The position numbers and the translations under genes are program-made. A stretch of DNA of 64,000 bases from DATJLY01 sp035532935 (GTDB taxonomy: Bacteria > Pseudomonadota > Alphaproteobacteria > ATCC43930 > CGMCC-115725). Of the stretch, positions 1 through 8,891 are shown one piece after another (within the stretch, counting starts at the first letter, position 1; each line of letters begins with the position of its first letter). The stretch is from contig DATKQE010000090.1 in assembly GCA_035532935.1 (NCBI GenBank), forward strand, positions 1 to 64,000. Direction: 5' to 3'. Below the pieces are notes generated by a model, which was given only the letters and a program-made list of their open reading frames with translations, was not told the origin of the DNA and did no database searches.

Positions 1-276
1 CCGGAGACGCTGACCAACGACTTCTTCGTGAACCTCCTGGACATGGGCACGGAGTGGAAAGCGACCGCGGACGAAAACGTGTTCGAGGGACATGACCGCA
101 AGAGCGGCACGCCGAAATGGACCGGCACCCGCGTCGATCTCGTCTTCGGTTCGAACTCCGAGCTGCGCGCCCTTGCCGAAGTCTACGGGGCCGACGACGC
201 GCAAGCGAAGTTCGTGGCCGACTTCGTGGCGGCGTGGACCAAGGTGATGAACGCTGATCGCTTCGACCTCGCCTGA
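1..276 (+). CDS. katG: Catalase-peroxidase KatG, C-terminal fragment (5' end outside window)
   Basis: This is the last 91 codons of a bifunctional heme catalase-peroxidase that removes hydrogen peroxide. The reading frame is open from base 1 and ends with TGA. The visible residues match the end of the C-terminal, non-heme KatG domain: ETLTNDFFVNLLDMGTEW near the start, then a VFGSNSELRALAE segment, and a final AKFVADFVAAWTKVMNADRF helix, which is the usual KatG ending. The catalytic N-terminal domain lies upstream of the window, so activity cannot be judged. An insertion sequence begins 28 bases after the stop codon, so the native downstream context of katG has been altered. Confidence 0.93.
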   Translation, partial: PETLTNDFFVNLLDMGTEWKATADENVFEGHDRKSGTPKWTGTRVDLVFGSNSELRALAEVYGADDAQAKFVADFVAAWTKVMNADRFDLA

Positions 277-304
277 TCTCGGCCAGTCGTTACCGTTTCG
301 CGCC

Positions 305-325
305 GATTCTGTTGAAGAAGTCCGC
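305..325 (+). repeat. Left terminal inverted repeat of the IS
   Basis: The left end begins GATTCTGTTGAAGAAGTCCG. Its first 12 bases are identical to the inward-reading right end at 1828 and the next bases agree in part (GAAG against AAAA). It lies just past the predicted 3' end of the transposase gene. Confidence 0.75.
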
Positions 326-378
326 ATATGAAAGAAGCGGACGTTGCGCGTGGTAGCGATGTGAGGTGGTTCCAGGTC

Positions 379-1753
379 TCACCCGACCGTTGCCGGCTGG
401 GGCATTGGGATCAGCTTCGAGAGCTTGCGGAGGTTCTGGGCTGTGGCGGCCAGGAGGAACTCGTCCTTTGCTCCGTTCGGGCCTCGGAGGCGAAGGCGAT
501 CCAGCTTTAGGATGCGTTTGAGGTGCGCGAACAGCATCTCGATCTTCTTTCGTTCCCTGCGCGACGTGAGATAGGCGTCTGTCGGTGACAGGTCGCGTGC
601 CATATCTCGCGCCCCTTCATGGATCGAGCGCGGGATTTTGCGCGCTGGCTGACCCGGGCAGCATCGCGGCTTGAGTGCGCAGGCGTCGCCGTCGCGTTTG
701 CTCGCGCGGTAGCGCATAAAGCCGTCCTTGTGGATGCCGGAACGAGGCATTGCGTAGTGGCGGTGGAACTGTCTCCGTTCCTTGCCGCCGGGGCAGATGT
801 AGCAGTCTCGCTTGTGATCGTAGGCGAAGTCTGACCGGGCAAAGCTTCGGTCGCTGCGCTCAGCCTCCTCGAACACCGGTATGTGCGGTTCGATGCTGCG
901 CTCATGGACCAGCCAGGCTAGGTTCTCGGCCGAGCCATGGCCGGTATCGGCGGCAAGCCGCTCGGGACAAATGCCGAACCGCTCCTGTGCCCGGTCGAGC
1001 ATGACCCTCTGCGCCGTCACTTCGGCTTGGCGCACTGCGGTGGTCGCCTCCACGTCCATGATGACCGCGTGCTTCAGGTCGATCAGATAGTTGGTGCAGT
1101 AGGCGAAGAAGGCGAGCCCACCATTGGCACCGGTCCGGCGTGACGCGGGGTCGGCGACCGAGATGAACCTGGGCACGACTGGCGTCGCGCTGCCGAACGC
1201 GGCATCGTCGAGCACCGCCAGATACTCGCGTACGCATGGCTCGCCGCTTCGGGCGGCAGTCCCTCGCTGCCCGGTACCGAACGCTGGCGGTTGGCATCGG
1301 CCTTGATCATGCTTGCATCGACCGCGAAGCCTTCACCGCCGACCAGTCCTTCCGACATGCAGCGCGCGACGGTCGTCTCGAACAGCTCGCGCAGCAGGTC
1401 ACTGTCGCGGGAGCGGCCGCGGCGGTTCTTCGAAAAGGTCGAGTGGTCCTGCACCGAGCCATCGAGCCCCAGCCGACAAAACCATCGATAGGCGATGTTG
1501 AGATGCACCTCCTCGCACAGCCGCCGCTCCGAGCGAATGCCCAGGCAGTAGCCCACGATCAGCATCCGGATCATCAGCTCAGGATCGATCGAGGGCCGGC
1601 CCGTCTCGCTGTAATAGGGCCGCAGATGTTCGCGGCCCCGCCGAGATCGACAAACCGGTCGATCGAACGCAGCAGGTGATCTCGCGGTACATGATCCTCG
1701 AGGCTGAAGCTGTAGAACAGCGCCTCCTGCATCACCGTGCGCTCGCCCATCAT
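379..1753 (-). pseudogene. IS1182-family transposase, frameshifted
   Basis: This is a DDE transposase of the IS1182 type, read from ATG-ATG at 1753. It begins MMGERTVMQEALFYSFSLED. Frame is lost near 1638: the continuation HLRPYYSETGRPSIDPE is in another frame, consistent with loss of one base. The second frame carries the N-terminal DUF772-like part (SERRLCEEVHLNIAYRWFCR) and the catalytic motif GEGFAVDASMIKADANRQ. A second one-base loss near 1232 moves the reading again. The last frame runs VLDDAAFG to the stop at 379 and holds the TGANGGLAFFAYCTNYLID region and the C-terminal RRERKKIEMLFAHLKRIL helix. Spliced over the two shifts, it is close to full length (about 455 codons). Confidence 0.85.
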
Positions 1754-1807
1754 CAGACGTCTCCCGCCGCCGGGACGACTGAATCAGATCACCACTGCCA
1801 CTTCAAC

Positions 1808-1828
1808 AGCAGGTTTTTCAACAGAATC
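1808..1828 (-). repeat. Right terminal inverted repeat of the IS
   Basis: Read inward on the minus strand from 1828 this is GATTCTGTTGAAAAACCTGC, matching the left end over its first 12 bases. It sits 55 bases upstream of the transposase start codon. Confidence 0.75.
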
Positions 1829-1877
1829 CGCCCATGCCAGTCCTTCAGCCGAGCGGGCCGATGTCTCCGAAGCGGAC

Positions 1878-2210
1878 ATGCTGGCCAGAGAGGCTAGTGA
1901 CGCAATGGGTGGAAACCTGCCGTTCATTCGCCCCGGTTTGAACGGCGAGGCCGTGCCAGGAGCGGACTACCAGCTCAAGGGAGTGGAATACCTGTTCGGC
2001 CTTCTCCACGAAGAGCGGGCCGGCGAAATCCAATTCATCTCTTTCCGGGCGCACGATCGAGAAGAGGAAAGGGCCGCGTTTCAGCAAGCGGCGGACTTCG
2101 CAACGGCTCGCCAACGGCAATGCTCCGCCCAAATCTATCACTACGCTTCCTAAGAAGAGACCGCGGTAGAACGCCTACCCTTCTATCACGGCACGACGGA
2201 GAACGAATTC
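1878..2210 (+). pseudogene. Remnant resembling a TM0106-type RecB-like nuclease
   Basis: This is a broken coding fragment just outside the right end of the IS. The frame from ATG 1878 reads on to TAA at 2151-2153. It contains GVEYLFGLLHEE, then ISFRAHDREEERAAFQQAADF and QIYHYAS. After the stop the same frame continues EETAVERLPFYHGTTENE. From memory, TM0106-family RecB-like nucleases have an equivalent run: a G-EYLFG strand, a W/RAHD-EE-RAF segment, then IYHYA-YE-TA--RL---HGT. The TAA sits exactly where the family tyrosine (YHYAxYE) is expected, so it looks like a TAC or TAT to TAA nonsense change. The N-terminal part is missing and nothing of the family is recognisable beyond about 2210. From 2211 to 2484 I see no gene. 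Confidence 0.5.
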
Positions 2211-2484
2211 CCATCGGCAGGCCTGACCCCGGTCCGGGCGGCGACGGTGCGGCCCATCTCGAATGCAAGGTCGTGCAAATCCTCGGCCCGCACCATCCGG
2301 CAGCGCCGCGCTAGCGCGAAGCGGGACGGCGCGCTCGCGCACGGGCGCCCCGGCGCAATCACGAGTCCGTCAATTTGCGTGCCGGCATCGCATGCATGAG
2401 ATGCGCGGCGGCGCGGGACACAGTAGAATATCTCCAGAATATCGCCCCTGGTCGTTGGCGGCACCTTGAGGGAACCGGAATCCC

Positions 2485-5400
2485 GTGTGGCTTGTCCGAA
2501 TTGCGCTGAGCCGGCCCTACACGTTCATCGTGCTGGCGCTCGCGATCTTCATCATCAGCCCGATCGTGATCCTGCGCACGCCGGTCGACATCTTTCCGAA
2601 CATCAACATCCCCGTTATTGCCGTGGCGTGGAACTACACCGGCCTCAACCCGGAGGAGATGGAGGGCCGGGTCACGACGGTGTTTGAGCGCGCGCTCACC
2701 ACCACGGTCGACAACATCGCGCACATCGAATCGACCACGCTCAACGGCGTCTCAGTCATCAAGGTGTTCCTGCAGCCGAGCGCCAATCTCGCCACGGCGA
2801 ACGCGCAGGTCACGGCGATCGCGCAGACCCTACTGCGGGGCCTGCCGCCCGGCACGCAGCCGCCGCTCATCCTCAACTACAGCGCCTCGAGCGTGCCCGT
2901 CCTGCAGCTCGGCCTCTCCGGTAAGGGACTGTCGGAGCAGCAGCTCTTCGATCTCGGCGTGAATTTCCTGCGCACCCAGCTTGTGACCGTGCCGGGCGCG
3001 GTCATTCCCTATCCGTACGGCGGCAAGCAGCGCCAGGCAATGATCTATCTGCGGCCCGACCTGCTGCTGGCGAAGGGCCTCTCGCCGGCCGACGTGTTGA
3101 ACGCCGTCACCAACCAGAACCTGGTCCTGCCCTCGGGCACAGTTAAGATCGGCGCGTTCGAATATGACGCGCGGCTCAACGCCGCGCCGCGCACCATCGC
3201 GGCGCTCAACAACCTGCCGATCAAGGTGGTCGGCAACTCGACGATCTATCTGCGCGACGTCGCCACGGTGAGCGACGGCTTTCCGCCGCAGACCAACATC
3301 GTGCGCCAGGACGGCCAGCGCGGCGTCATGTTCAGCGTCATGAAGGCCGGCACCGCGTCGACCATCGATGTCGTCAAGGGCATCCGCGCCCTCATCCCGC
3401 GCGTGCTGCGGACGCTGCCGTCCGCGCTCAAGGTGACGCCGTTCGACGACCAGTCGATCTTCGTGAGCGCCGCGGTGTCGGGCGTCGTTCGCGAAGCCGT
3501 CATTGCGACCGCGCTGACGGCCGCGATGATACTGATCTTCCTAGGGAGCTGGCGCAGCACGCTCATCATCGCCGTCTCCATTCCGCTCTCGATCCTGGGG
3601 GCGGTGATCGTGCTGAGCTTCTTCGGCGAGACGATCAACATCATGACGTTGGGCGGGCTCGCGCTCGCCGTCGGCATCCTCGTCGACAACGCCACGGTGA
3701 CTATCGAGAACATCGAGCGTCACATCGAGGACGCTCACGATCTCAACGCCGCCATCCTGGAAGGCGCGGCGCAGATCGCGGTGCCGTCGCTGGTCGCGAC
3801 GCTGAGCATCTGCATCGTGTTCCTGCCGATGTTCTTCTTGAACGGCGCCGCGAAATATCTCTTCGTGCCGCTCGCCGAGGCGGTGGTTCTCGCGATGTTG
3901 TGGTCTTATGTCCTGTCGCGGACGCTCGTCGCGACCTTGGCGATGTATCTTTTGAAGCTTAAGGCACAGAACGCGCCGCCCTCGCGCAATCCCTTGGTGC
4001 GGGCGCAGCAGGCGTTCGAGCGCGGCTTCATCGGTTTCCGCGCCCGGTACAGGGGGCTTTTAACGGTGCTCGTCACCCGCAGGGCCGTCTTCATTCCCGC
4101 ATTCCTCGCCGCTTGTCTCGCGGCCTTCCTGCTCGTGCCCTGGCTCGGCCAGGACTTCTTCCCGAATACCGATAACGGTCAGATGATCCTCCACTTAAGG
4201 GCAAAGTCGGGAACGCGCATCGAGGAGACCGCCAAGCTCACCGACGAGGTCGAGGGTTTCGTCCGGCGCGAGCTTCCGCATGGGGAGATCGCCAGCATCC
4301 TCGACGACATCGGGATGCCCTACAGCATCATCAACTACATGTATTCGACCTCGGGCCTGATCGGCGCGGGCGACGCCGACATCATGATCGCACTCAGGCC
4401 CGATCATCGCGCGACCGCGAACTATGTGCGCCTGCTACGCAAGGACCTGCCGCGCGCGTACCCCGGCGTCACCTTCTATTTCCTGCCCGCCGACATCGTG
4501 AGCCAGATCCTCAATTTCGGCATCCCCGCGCCCATCGACATCCAGATCGACGGCGCCGATCTCGACGGCAACCGCCGCGTCGCCGACAAGATCCTGAACG
4601 AGGTGCGCGACGTGCCGGGCATCGTCGACGCGCGCGTTCAACAGGCATTCGACTATCCCGCCTTCGACATCGACGTGGACCGCACCAAGGCGGCGCAAAG
4701 CGGACTCACCGAGCGGGACGTGGCGACGCGCGTCCTCAACATCCTGAGCGGCAGCAGCCAGGTCACGCCGATGTTCTTCCTGAACCGGCAGAACGGCGTG
4801 AACTACAACATGACCGCCGAGGCGCCGCAATACGACATGCAGTCCCTTCAGAGCATTGCGAGCATTCCGGTGCGCGCGACCGGCGGCCAAGGCGACCAGA
4901 TTCTCGGCAATCTCGCGACGATCAAGCGCACCAGCGAGATGCAGGTCATCTCGCACTACAACATCCGCCGCGTCGTCGATATCTACGCCTCGGTCGAGGA
5001 CCGCGACCTGGGCGCGATCGGACGGGACGTGACGCGCATCGTCGATGCCAACCGCAGCCTCCTGCCGCGCGGCAGCTTCGTCACCGTGCGCGGACAGGTC
5101 GCGACGATGCGCGCGTCATATGTCAACCTGCTCGGCGGGCTCGGCTTTTCCATCGTGCTGGTCTATCTGCTGATCGTCGTGAACTTCCAGTCGTGGCTCG
5201 ACCCGTTCATCATCATCACAGCGCTGCCGGCGGCGCTCGCCGGCATCGTGCTGTTCCTGTTCTTCACGCACACGACGTTGAGCGTGCCCGCCCTGATGGG
5301 CGCCATCATGTGCATGGGCGTCGCCACCGCAAACAGCATCCTTGTCGTCTCGTTCGCGCGCGAGCGGCTCGCGGCGCATGGCGACGCCGTAACGGCATCG

Positions 5401-5634
5401 ATCGAGGCGAGCTTCACCCGGCTCCGCCCCGTCCTCATGACCGCGCTGGCGATGATCATCGGCATGATTCCGATGGCGCTCGGGCTCGGCGAGGGCGGTG
5501 AGGAGAACGCGCCCTTGGGCCGCGCGGTGATCGGCGGTTTGATCCTGGCGACGGTGGCGACACTGGTGTTCGTGCCGTGCGTGTTCAGCCTGCTGCATCA
5601 CCGCGTCGCGCCAAAGGCGCAGGACGCGGCCTAA
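2485..5634 (+). CDS. Efflux RND transporter permease (AcrB/MdtB-like inner-membrane pump)
   Basis: This 1049-residue protein has the usual length for the AcrB-type proton-driven drug or solute exporter of the inner membrane. The first transmembrane helix lies at about residues 12-32, followed by the motif TPVDIFPNINIPVIAVAWNY typical of the RND porter domain. Two large periplasmic loops are each followed by a block of membrane helices (about 335-490 and 860-1040). The TM4 motif reads GILVDNATVTIENIERH near residue 400. AcrB has two aspartates here; this pump has Asp-Asn. The start is GTG with a GAGGG sequence 12 bases upstream; no better start is visible. The adaptor gene follows 16 bases later, so pump precedes adaptor. 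No outer-membrane factor is adjacent; the TolC at 22.8 kb is a possible partner. The substrate is unknown. Confidence 0.93.
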   Translation: MWLVRIALSRPYTFIVLALAIFIISPIVILRTPVDIFPNINIPVIAVAWNYTGLNPEEMEGRVTTVFERALTTTVDNIAHIESTTLNGVSVIKVFLQPSANLATANAQVTAIAQTLLRGLPPGTQPPLILNYSASSVPVLQLGLSGKGLSEQQLFDLGVNFLRTQLVTVPGAVIPYPYGGKQRQAMIYLRPDLLLAKGLSPADVLNAVTNQNLVLPSGTVKIGAFEYDARLNAAPRTIAALNNLPIKVVGNSTIYLRDVATVSDGFPPQTNIVRQDGQRGVMFSVMKAGTASTIDVVKGIRALIPRVLRTLPSALKVTPFDDQSIFVSAAVSGVVREAVIATALTAAMILIFLGSWRSTLIIAVSIPLSILGAVIVLSFFGETINIMTLGGLALAVGILVDNATVTIENIERHIEDAHDLNAAILEGAAQIAVPSLVATLSICIVFLPMFFLNGAAKYLFVPLAEAVVLAMLWSYVLSRTLVATLAMYLLKLKAQNAPPSRNPLVRAQQAFERGFIGFRARYRGLLTVLVTRRAVFIPAFLAACLAAFLLVPWLGQDFFPNTDNGQMILHLRAKSGTRIEETAKLTDEVEGFVRRELPHGEIASILDDIGMPYSIINYMYSTSGLIGAGDADIMIALRPDHRATANYVRLLRKDLPRAYPGVTFYFLPADIVSQILNFGIPAPIDIQIDGADLDGNRRVADKILNEVRDVPGIVDARVQQAFDYPAFDIDVDRTKAAQSGLTERDVATRVLNILSGSSQVTPMFFLNRQNGVNYNMTAEAPQYDMQSLQSIASIPVRATGGQGDQILGNLATIKRTSEMQVISHYNIRRVVDIYASVEDRDLGAIGRDVTRIVDANRSLLPRGSFVTVRGQVATMRASYVNLLGGLGFSIVLVYLLIVVNFQSWLDPFIIITALPAALAGIVLFLFFTHTTLSVPALMGAIMCMGVATANSILVVSFARERLAAHGDAVTASIEASFTRLRPVLMTALAMIIGMIPMALGLGEGGEENAPLGRAVIGGLILATVATLVFVPCVFSLLHHRVAPKAQDAA

Positions 5635-5650
5635 CGTCTGGAGCAAGAGG

Positions 5651-6871
5651 ATGACGCCCAAGGGCGGCGGCGAGACGGAAACCGAACGGGACGACGCCGG
5701 CGCCCGGCGCGGCCGCCCGGTCGTCTCCCGCGTCGGCATGATCGTTCTGGCGCTCCTCGTCGTCACGCTCGCCGTCGGCATCTATCGCGGCATTCGCGGG
5801 CGCGAGGTCGCCGCGACGGCGCTCGCGCACGTCACCGAGGAAGACGCCATCCCGACCGTCAGCATCGTCCATCCCGAGGCCAGACCGCCGGACCAGGAGA
5901 TCGTGCTGCCGGGCAACGTCCAGGCGTTCGAGGAGACGCCGATCTATGCCCGTACCAACGGCTATCTGCGGCACTGGTATTTCGACATCGGCGCGCATGT
6001 GAAGAAGGGCGACCTGCTTGCCGAGATCGAGACGCCGGAGGCGGACGAGCAGTTGCGCCAGGCCCGCGCCGATCTTGCGACCGCGCAGGCGAACCTCGCC
6101 GTGGCGGAGAGCACCTGGAAGCGCGACAAGACGCTCTACAAGGACAGCTGGGTGTCGGGCCAGGTGCGCGACACCTCCTATGGCACCTACGAGGCCGACA
6201 AGACGATCGTCGCCTCGAAGGAGGCGGACGTGAAGCGGCTCGAGCGGCTCCAATCCTACGAGAAGGTCTATGCGCCGTTCGACGGCATCATCACCGCGCG
6301 CAACACCGATGTCGGCGCGCTCATCGATGCCGGCGCCAACTCGTCGGCGCGCGAGCTCTTCCACCTATCGGCGACCGCCAAGGTCCGTATCTTCACCGCC
6401 GTGCCCGAGGTTTATACGCGCCTCGTCCATGCCGGCGAAGCGGCCGACGTCACGCTCGACGAGTACCCGGGCGAGATGTTCCACGGCACGATGGTGCGCA
6501 GCACCGACGCGATCGACCCGGTGTCGCGCACGCTGACCGTCGAGGTGGACGTCGACAATCCCGACGGCAGGCTGCTGCCGGGCGCCTATGCGTTCGTCCA
6601 CCTCACCCTGCCGGAGCGCGCGCGCACCGCGAGCGTCACGGTGCCGGCGGAAGCCTTGATCTTCCGCAAGGAAGGGCTGCGCGTTGCCGTGCTCCGGAAG
6701 GGGCTGGCGCAGCTCGTGCCGATCGTAATCGGCCGCGACTATGGCACCAAGGTCGAAGTCGTTTCCGGCTTGCAGCCAAGCGATGATGTGATACTCGATC
6801 CATCGGACTCGCTGACCAACGACACGGCGGTTCGGGCACAGCCATCGACGTTCATCGGATCGGCGCAATGA
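5651..6871 (+). CDS. RND efflux periplasmic adaptor subunit (HlyD/MFP family)
   Basis: This membrane-fusion protein of 406 residues links the RND pump encoded just upstream to an outer-membrane channel. The N-terminal tail is charged, then a hydrophobic anchor (about 28-46, VGMIVLALLVVTLAVGIYRG) points the rest into the periplasm. A half-lipoyl segment (NGYLRHWYFDIGAHVKKGDL) is followed by an alpha-helical hairpin at about residues 130-205, the other lipoyl half (YAPFDGIITARNTDVGALI), and beta-barrel and membrane-proximal domains (SRTLTVEVDVDN, then PAEALIFRKEGLRVAVL). The order and length are normal for the family. It starts 16 bases after the pump stop, which supports one transcript. Confidence 0.92.
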   Translation: MTPKGGGETETERDDAGARRGRPVVSRVGMIVLALLVVTLAVGIYRGIRGREVAATALAHVTEEDAIPTVSIVHPEARPPDQEIVLPGNVQAFEETPIYARTNGYLRHWYFDIGAHVKKGDLLAEIETPEADEQLRQARADLATAQANLAVAESTWKRDKTLYKDSWVSGQVRDTSYGTYEADKTIVASKEADVKRLERLQSYEKVYAPFDGIITARNTDVGALIDAGANSSARELFHLSATAKVRIFTAVPEVYTRLVHAGEAADVTLDEYPGEMFHGTMVRSTDAIDPVSRTLTVEVDVDNPDGRLLPGAYAFVHLTLPERARTASVTVPAEALIFRKEGLRVAVLRKGLAQLVPIVIGRDYGTKVEVVSGLQPSDDVILDPSDSLTNDTAVRAQPSTFIGSAQ

Positions 6872-7020
6872 GGCGGTTGCACGCGCAAAATGACGGCCTG
6901 ATGCTCGACGCGCTGAAGCGGCTGAACGGTGGAACGTTACATCTGCCGAATCGCGTTAGGGACCGGCCGGATCGTGACCGCCTCGCCTTGCGCTTTCAGC
7001 GCTTCAAGGCGGCGGCGTGA
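6868..7020 (+). CDS. Small hypothetical protein overlapping the adaptor stop
   Basis: This 50-residue frame begins with ATG inside the adaptor stop (ATGA overlap). It reads MRRLHAQNDGLMLDALKRLN at the start and ends in a basic helix-like RLALRFQRFKAAA. I do not recognise a family. A second tiny frame (ATG 7020 to 7091, 23 residues) overlaps its stop and in turn overlaps the GTG of the HicB-like gene. The chain of stop/start overlaps suggests coupled translation but could also be chance in GC-rich DNA. Confidence 0.3.
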   Translation: MRRLHAQNDGLMLDALKRLNGGTLHLPNRVRDRPDRDRLALRFQRFKAAA

Positions 7021-7087
7021 TGTGCGCGGTTACGCCGCTGATCGGCATCGAGTACTCGGGCACGAACGCCCAAGCCAGGCAGGTCGC

Positions 7088-7303
7088 GTGACCATCCGGT
7101 ATCACGTGACTATTGGTCGGCAAGGCTGCCAATGGCGAGCCGTTTGCCCAGCCCTCAAGGTTCATGGCGCCGTTACCGGCGGCGAAACCCGCGAAGAGGC
7201 CCTGGTCCATATCCAGAATGTGATCTCGATGATTGTGAACACGCGCCGAAGATTGACCCCACCCCGAGCATTGATCAACCGGTTGATTTTTAGGCGCAAA
7301 TGA
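7088..7303 (+). CDS. HicB-like antitoxin domain protein, no HicA partner visible
   Basis: This 71-residue protein starts at GTG 7088. It begins VTIRYHVTIGRQGCQWRAVC, continues PALKVHGAVTGGETREEALV and then HIQNVISMIV. This is the pattern of the partial RNase-H fold found in HicB antitoxins and their relatives: a beta-strand with RYHVTI, the CPALxVHG turn and GETREEAL before an amphipathic helix. Classical HicB proteins also carry a DNA-binding C-terminus; here the tail (NTRRRLTPPRALINRLIFRR) is short and basic. HicA, normally a roughly 60-residue toxin with a conserved histidine, is not visible on either side. It may be a solitary regulator or a remnant. The stretch 7304-7439 shows no gene. 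Confidence 0.55.
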   Translation: MTIRYHVTIGRQGCQWRAVCPALKVHGAVTGGETREEALVHIQNVISMIVNTRRRLTPPRALINRLIFRRK

Positions 7304-7439
7304 CCTCTTCCGGAGGGGTCACGATCGGCGCCGGTCTTGACCCCCGTGAAACTCAAGAAAAGGGAGGAAATTCAAATTGTTGACGACATGTCCGGGAGGG
7401 TCGCGCTTCGGCGCGTATTCACACATTGGGAGCGCGTTT

Positions 7440-8891
7440 CTATCCCGGTGGGTTCAGCCTCCGCTTCAGCGCGTCACGCTGGATCTTGCCCATGTCATTG
7501 CGCGGCAAGGCATCGACAAAGTGAATCTGCGCGCGGTATGCGCCAGGCAGAAATCTGCGAAGCGCGGCCTCGATGTCGGGCGATGGAAGCGGCTGAGGCG
7601 CTTCGATCGCCAAATGGACGATCTCTTCGCCGTCGTCGTGCTGCATTGAGAACACGCAGACGCCGGCGATGTGCAATTCGCTCTCCAACGCCGCTTCAAC
7701 CGGCTCGGCGGCAAGCTTGTTGCCCTGGATATTGACCACGGCGGACGCGCGGCCTTGCAATACCAGGCGGCCGTCCGGGCCGATCGCCCCGAGGTCGCCG
7801 GGATAGAAGTACCCATCGCGGAAACTGGCGCGCGAGGCTTCCTCGTCGCCGAAATAGCCCTTGATGCCGCCGATGGTGCCGATGCGGATCAGCCCGATCT
7901 GACCGCGCGGCACGAGGCGGCCGGCTTCGTCGACGATCTCGACCGTGCGCGAATTCACGAGCCGATGAAAGCGCAGATCCTCGACCTGCCGGATCGGAGT
8001 CACGGCGATGACCGCGGCCTCCGTCGCGCCGAGATAGGTGTAGACGCGCGACGTGAGCCGCGATTTCGTCTCTTGCCACAAAGCGGGCGACAACGCGCCC
8101 CCGGTTACCAGGAGCCGGATCTTGTCGTCGCGACGCAATGCGTTCGCTGGTGCCGCAAGGAGCTTCGTCAGAAGATCGGGTGTGATGAGCGCATCGGTGA
8201 TGCCGCGGTACCCGAACGCCTCGTATCGACGAGGGCCCTGAAATATCACGACGCAGCCGCCCCCATCCCAGGTGGCAACTGGTCCGATATAGCCTACGCC
8301 CGTCCAGCCGCCGAAATCGAATACATTGACGACCGTCCGCCGGGAAACGCCGAGGACCTTGTTGCGAAGGATGATGCTTGCCCGCTCGAACACGGGATCG
8401 ACCAGGAATTTCTTGTAGAACCCGGTGGTGCCCGACGTCAGCAGGACATGTCCGCCATGGGGCGTCGGCGCGGTCGGCACCGGCGGCGGCGGGCCAAGTG
8501 CGGCGCCGGCATAGGCAGCCCGCGGGACGACAACGCAACGCCATCCCGCCTCCGCGCACGCGGCAGCGATGTCCGCCGGGCGATCGGCTTCTGTGGTGAC
8601 GACGCAACGAAGGTTGGGAAGGCGGAGCGGGGCAATCTGGTCCGGCGACCGCACGACGACCGTGGTCAAGCCGAGGCTGCGCAACGCCAGCCCCAAGATC
8701 CAGGCATCGAGAATGGATGCGATCATGACAACGGCAACGCCCTCGCTGCCGAGGTCCTGTGCCAGCAAGTAGCGCCGCGAGGCATCAATGAGCTTGACAA
8801 AGCGCCGGTAAGACAGCGGAATGTTGTTATAGACGACGGCGGGCCGATCGGGAGCCGATCGCGCATGCCGGTAGATCGCATCGATAGCCAC
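7440..8891 (-). CDS. AMP-dependent acyl-CoA synthetase/ligase-like enzyme (ANL superfamily)
   Basis: This 483-residue enzyme should activate a carboxylate with ATP to an acyl-adenylate and pass it to CoA or another thiol. Motifs in order: the P-loop-like LLTSGTTGFYKK at about 150, the adenine-site YLGATEAAV at about 285, the hinge region DGYFYPGDLGAIGPDGRL, then GRASAVVNIQGNKLAAEPVE, and the C-terminal PRNDMGKIQRDALKRRL with the catalytic lysine. The length is a little short for the family (500-560). It has a GTG start with GGAGAGA just upstream. It stands alone, so the substrate cannot be inferred; fatty or aromatic acids are both possible. Confidence 0.82.
   Translation of the reverse strand: MAIDAIYRHARSAPDRPAVVYNNIPLSYRRFVKLIDASRRYLLAQDLGSEGVAVVMIASILDAWILGLALRSLGLTTVVVRSPDQIAPLRLPNLRCVVTTEADRPADIAAACAEAGWRCVVVPRAAYAGAALGPPPPVPTAPTPHGGHVLLTSGTTGFYKKFLVDPVFERASIILRNKVLGVSRRTVVNVFDFGGWTGVGYIGPVATWDGGGCVVIFQGPRRYEAFGYRGITDALITPDLLTKLLAAPANALRRDDKIRLLVTGGALSPALWQETKSRLTSRVYTYLGATEAAVIAVTPIRQVEDLRFHRLVNSRTVEIVDEAGRLVPRGQIGLIRIGTIGGIKGYFGDEEASRASFRDGYFYPGDLGAIGPDGRLVLQGRASAVVNIQGNKLAAEPVEAALESELHIAGVCVFSMQHDDGEEIVHLAIEAPQPLPSPDIEAALRRFLPGAYRAQIHFVDALPRNDMGKIQRDALKRRLNPPG

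Larger units (their letters stand above)
305..1828 (-). mobile_element. IS1182-like insertion sequence, inactivated
   Basis: The element is about 1.5 kb and carries one transposase gene on the minus strand. It is bounded by matching terminal inverted repeats: both ends read GATTCTGTTGAA inward, followed by a partly matching extension. The 4-base sequence cgcc is found directly outside each end (301-304 and 1829-1832), which could be a target duplication but is short enough to be chance. The transposase is broken by two frameshifts, so the copy cannot move by itself. The family assignment rests on the transposase sequence and has not been checked against an IS database. Confidence 0.82.

Noticed and set aside
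301..1832. cgcc on both sides of the IS as proof of target duplication
   Set aside because: Four GC bases in a GC-rich region recur often by chance, so it is reported only as possible.
6868..7439. A HicA toxin next to the HicB-like gene
   Set aside because: Neither neighbouring short frame shows the dsRBD-like HicA pattern with its conserved histidine.
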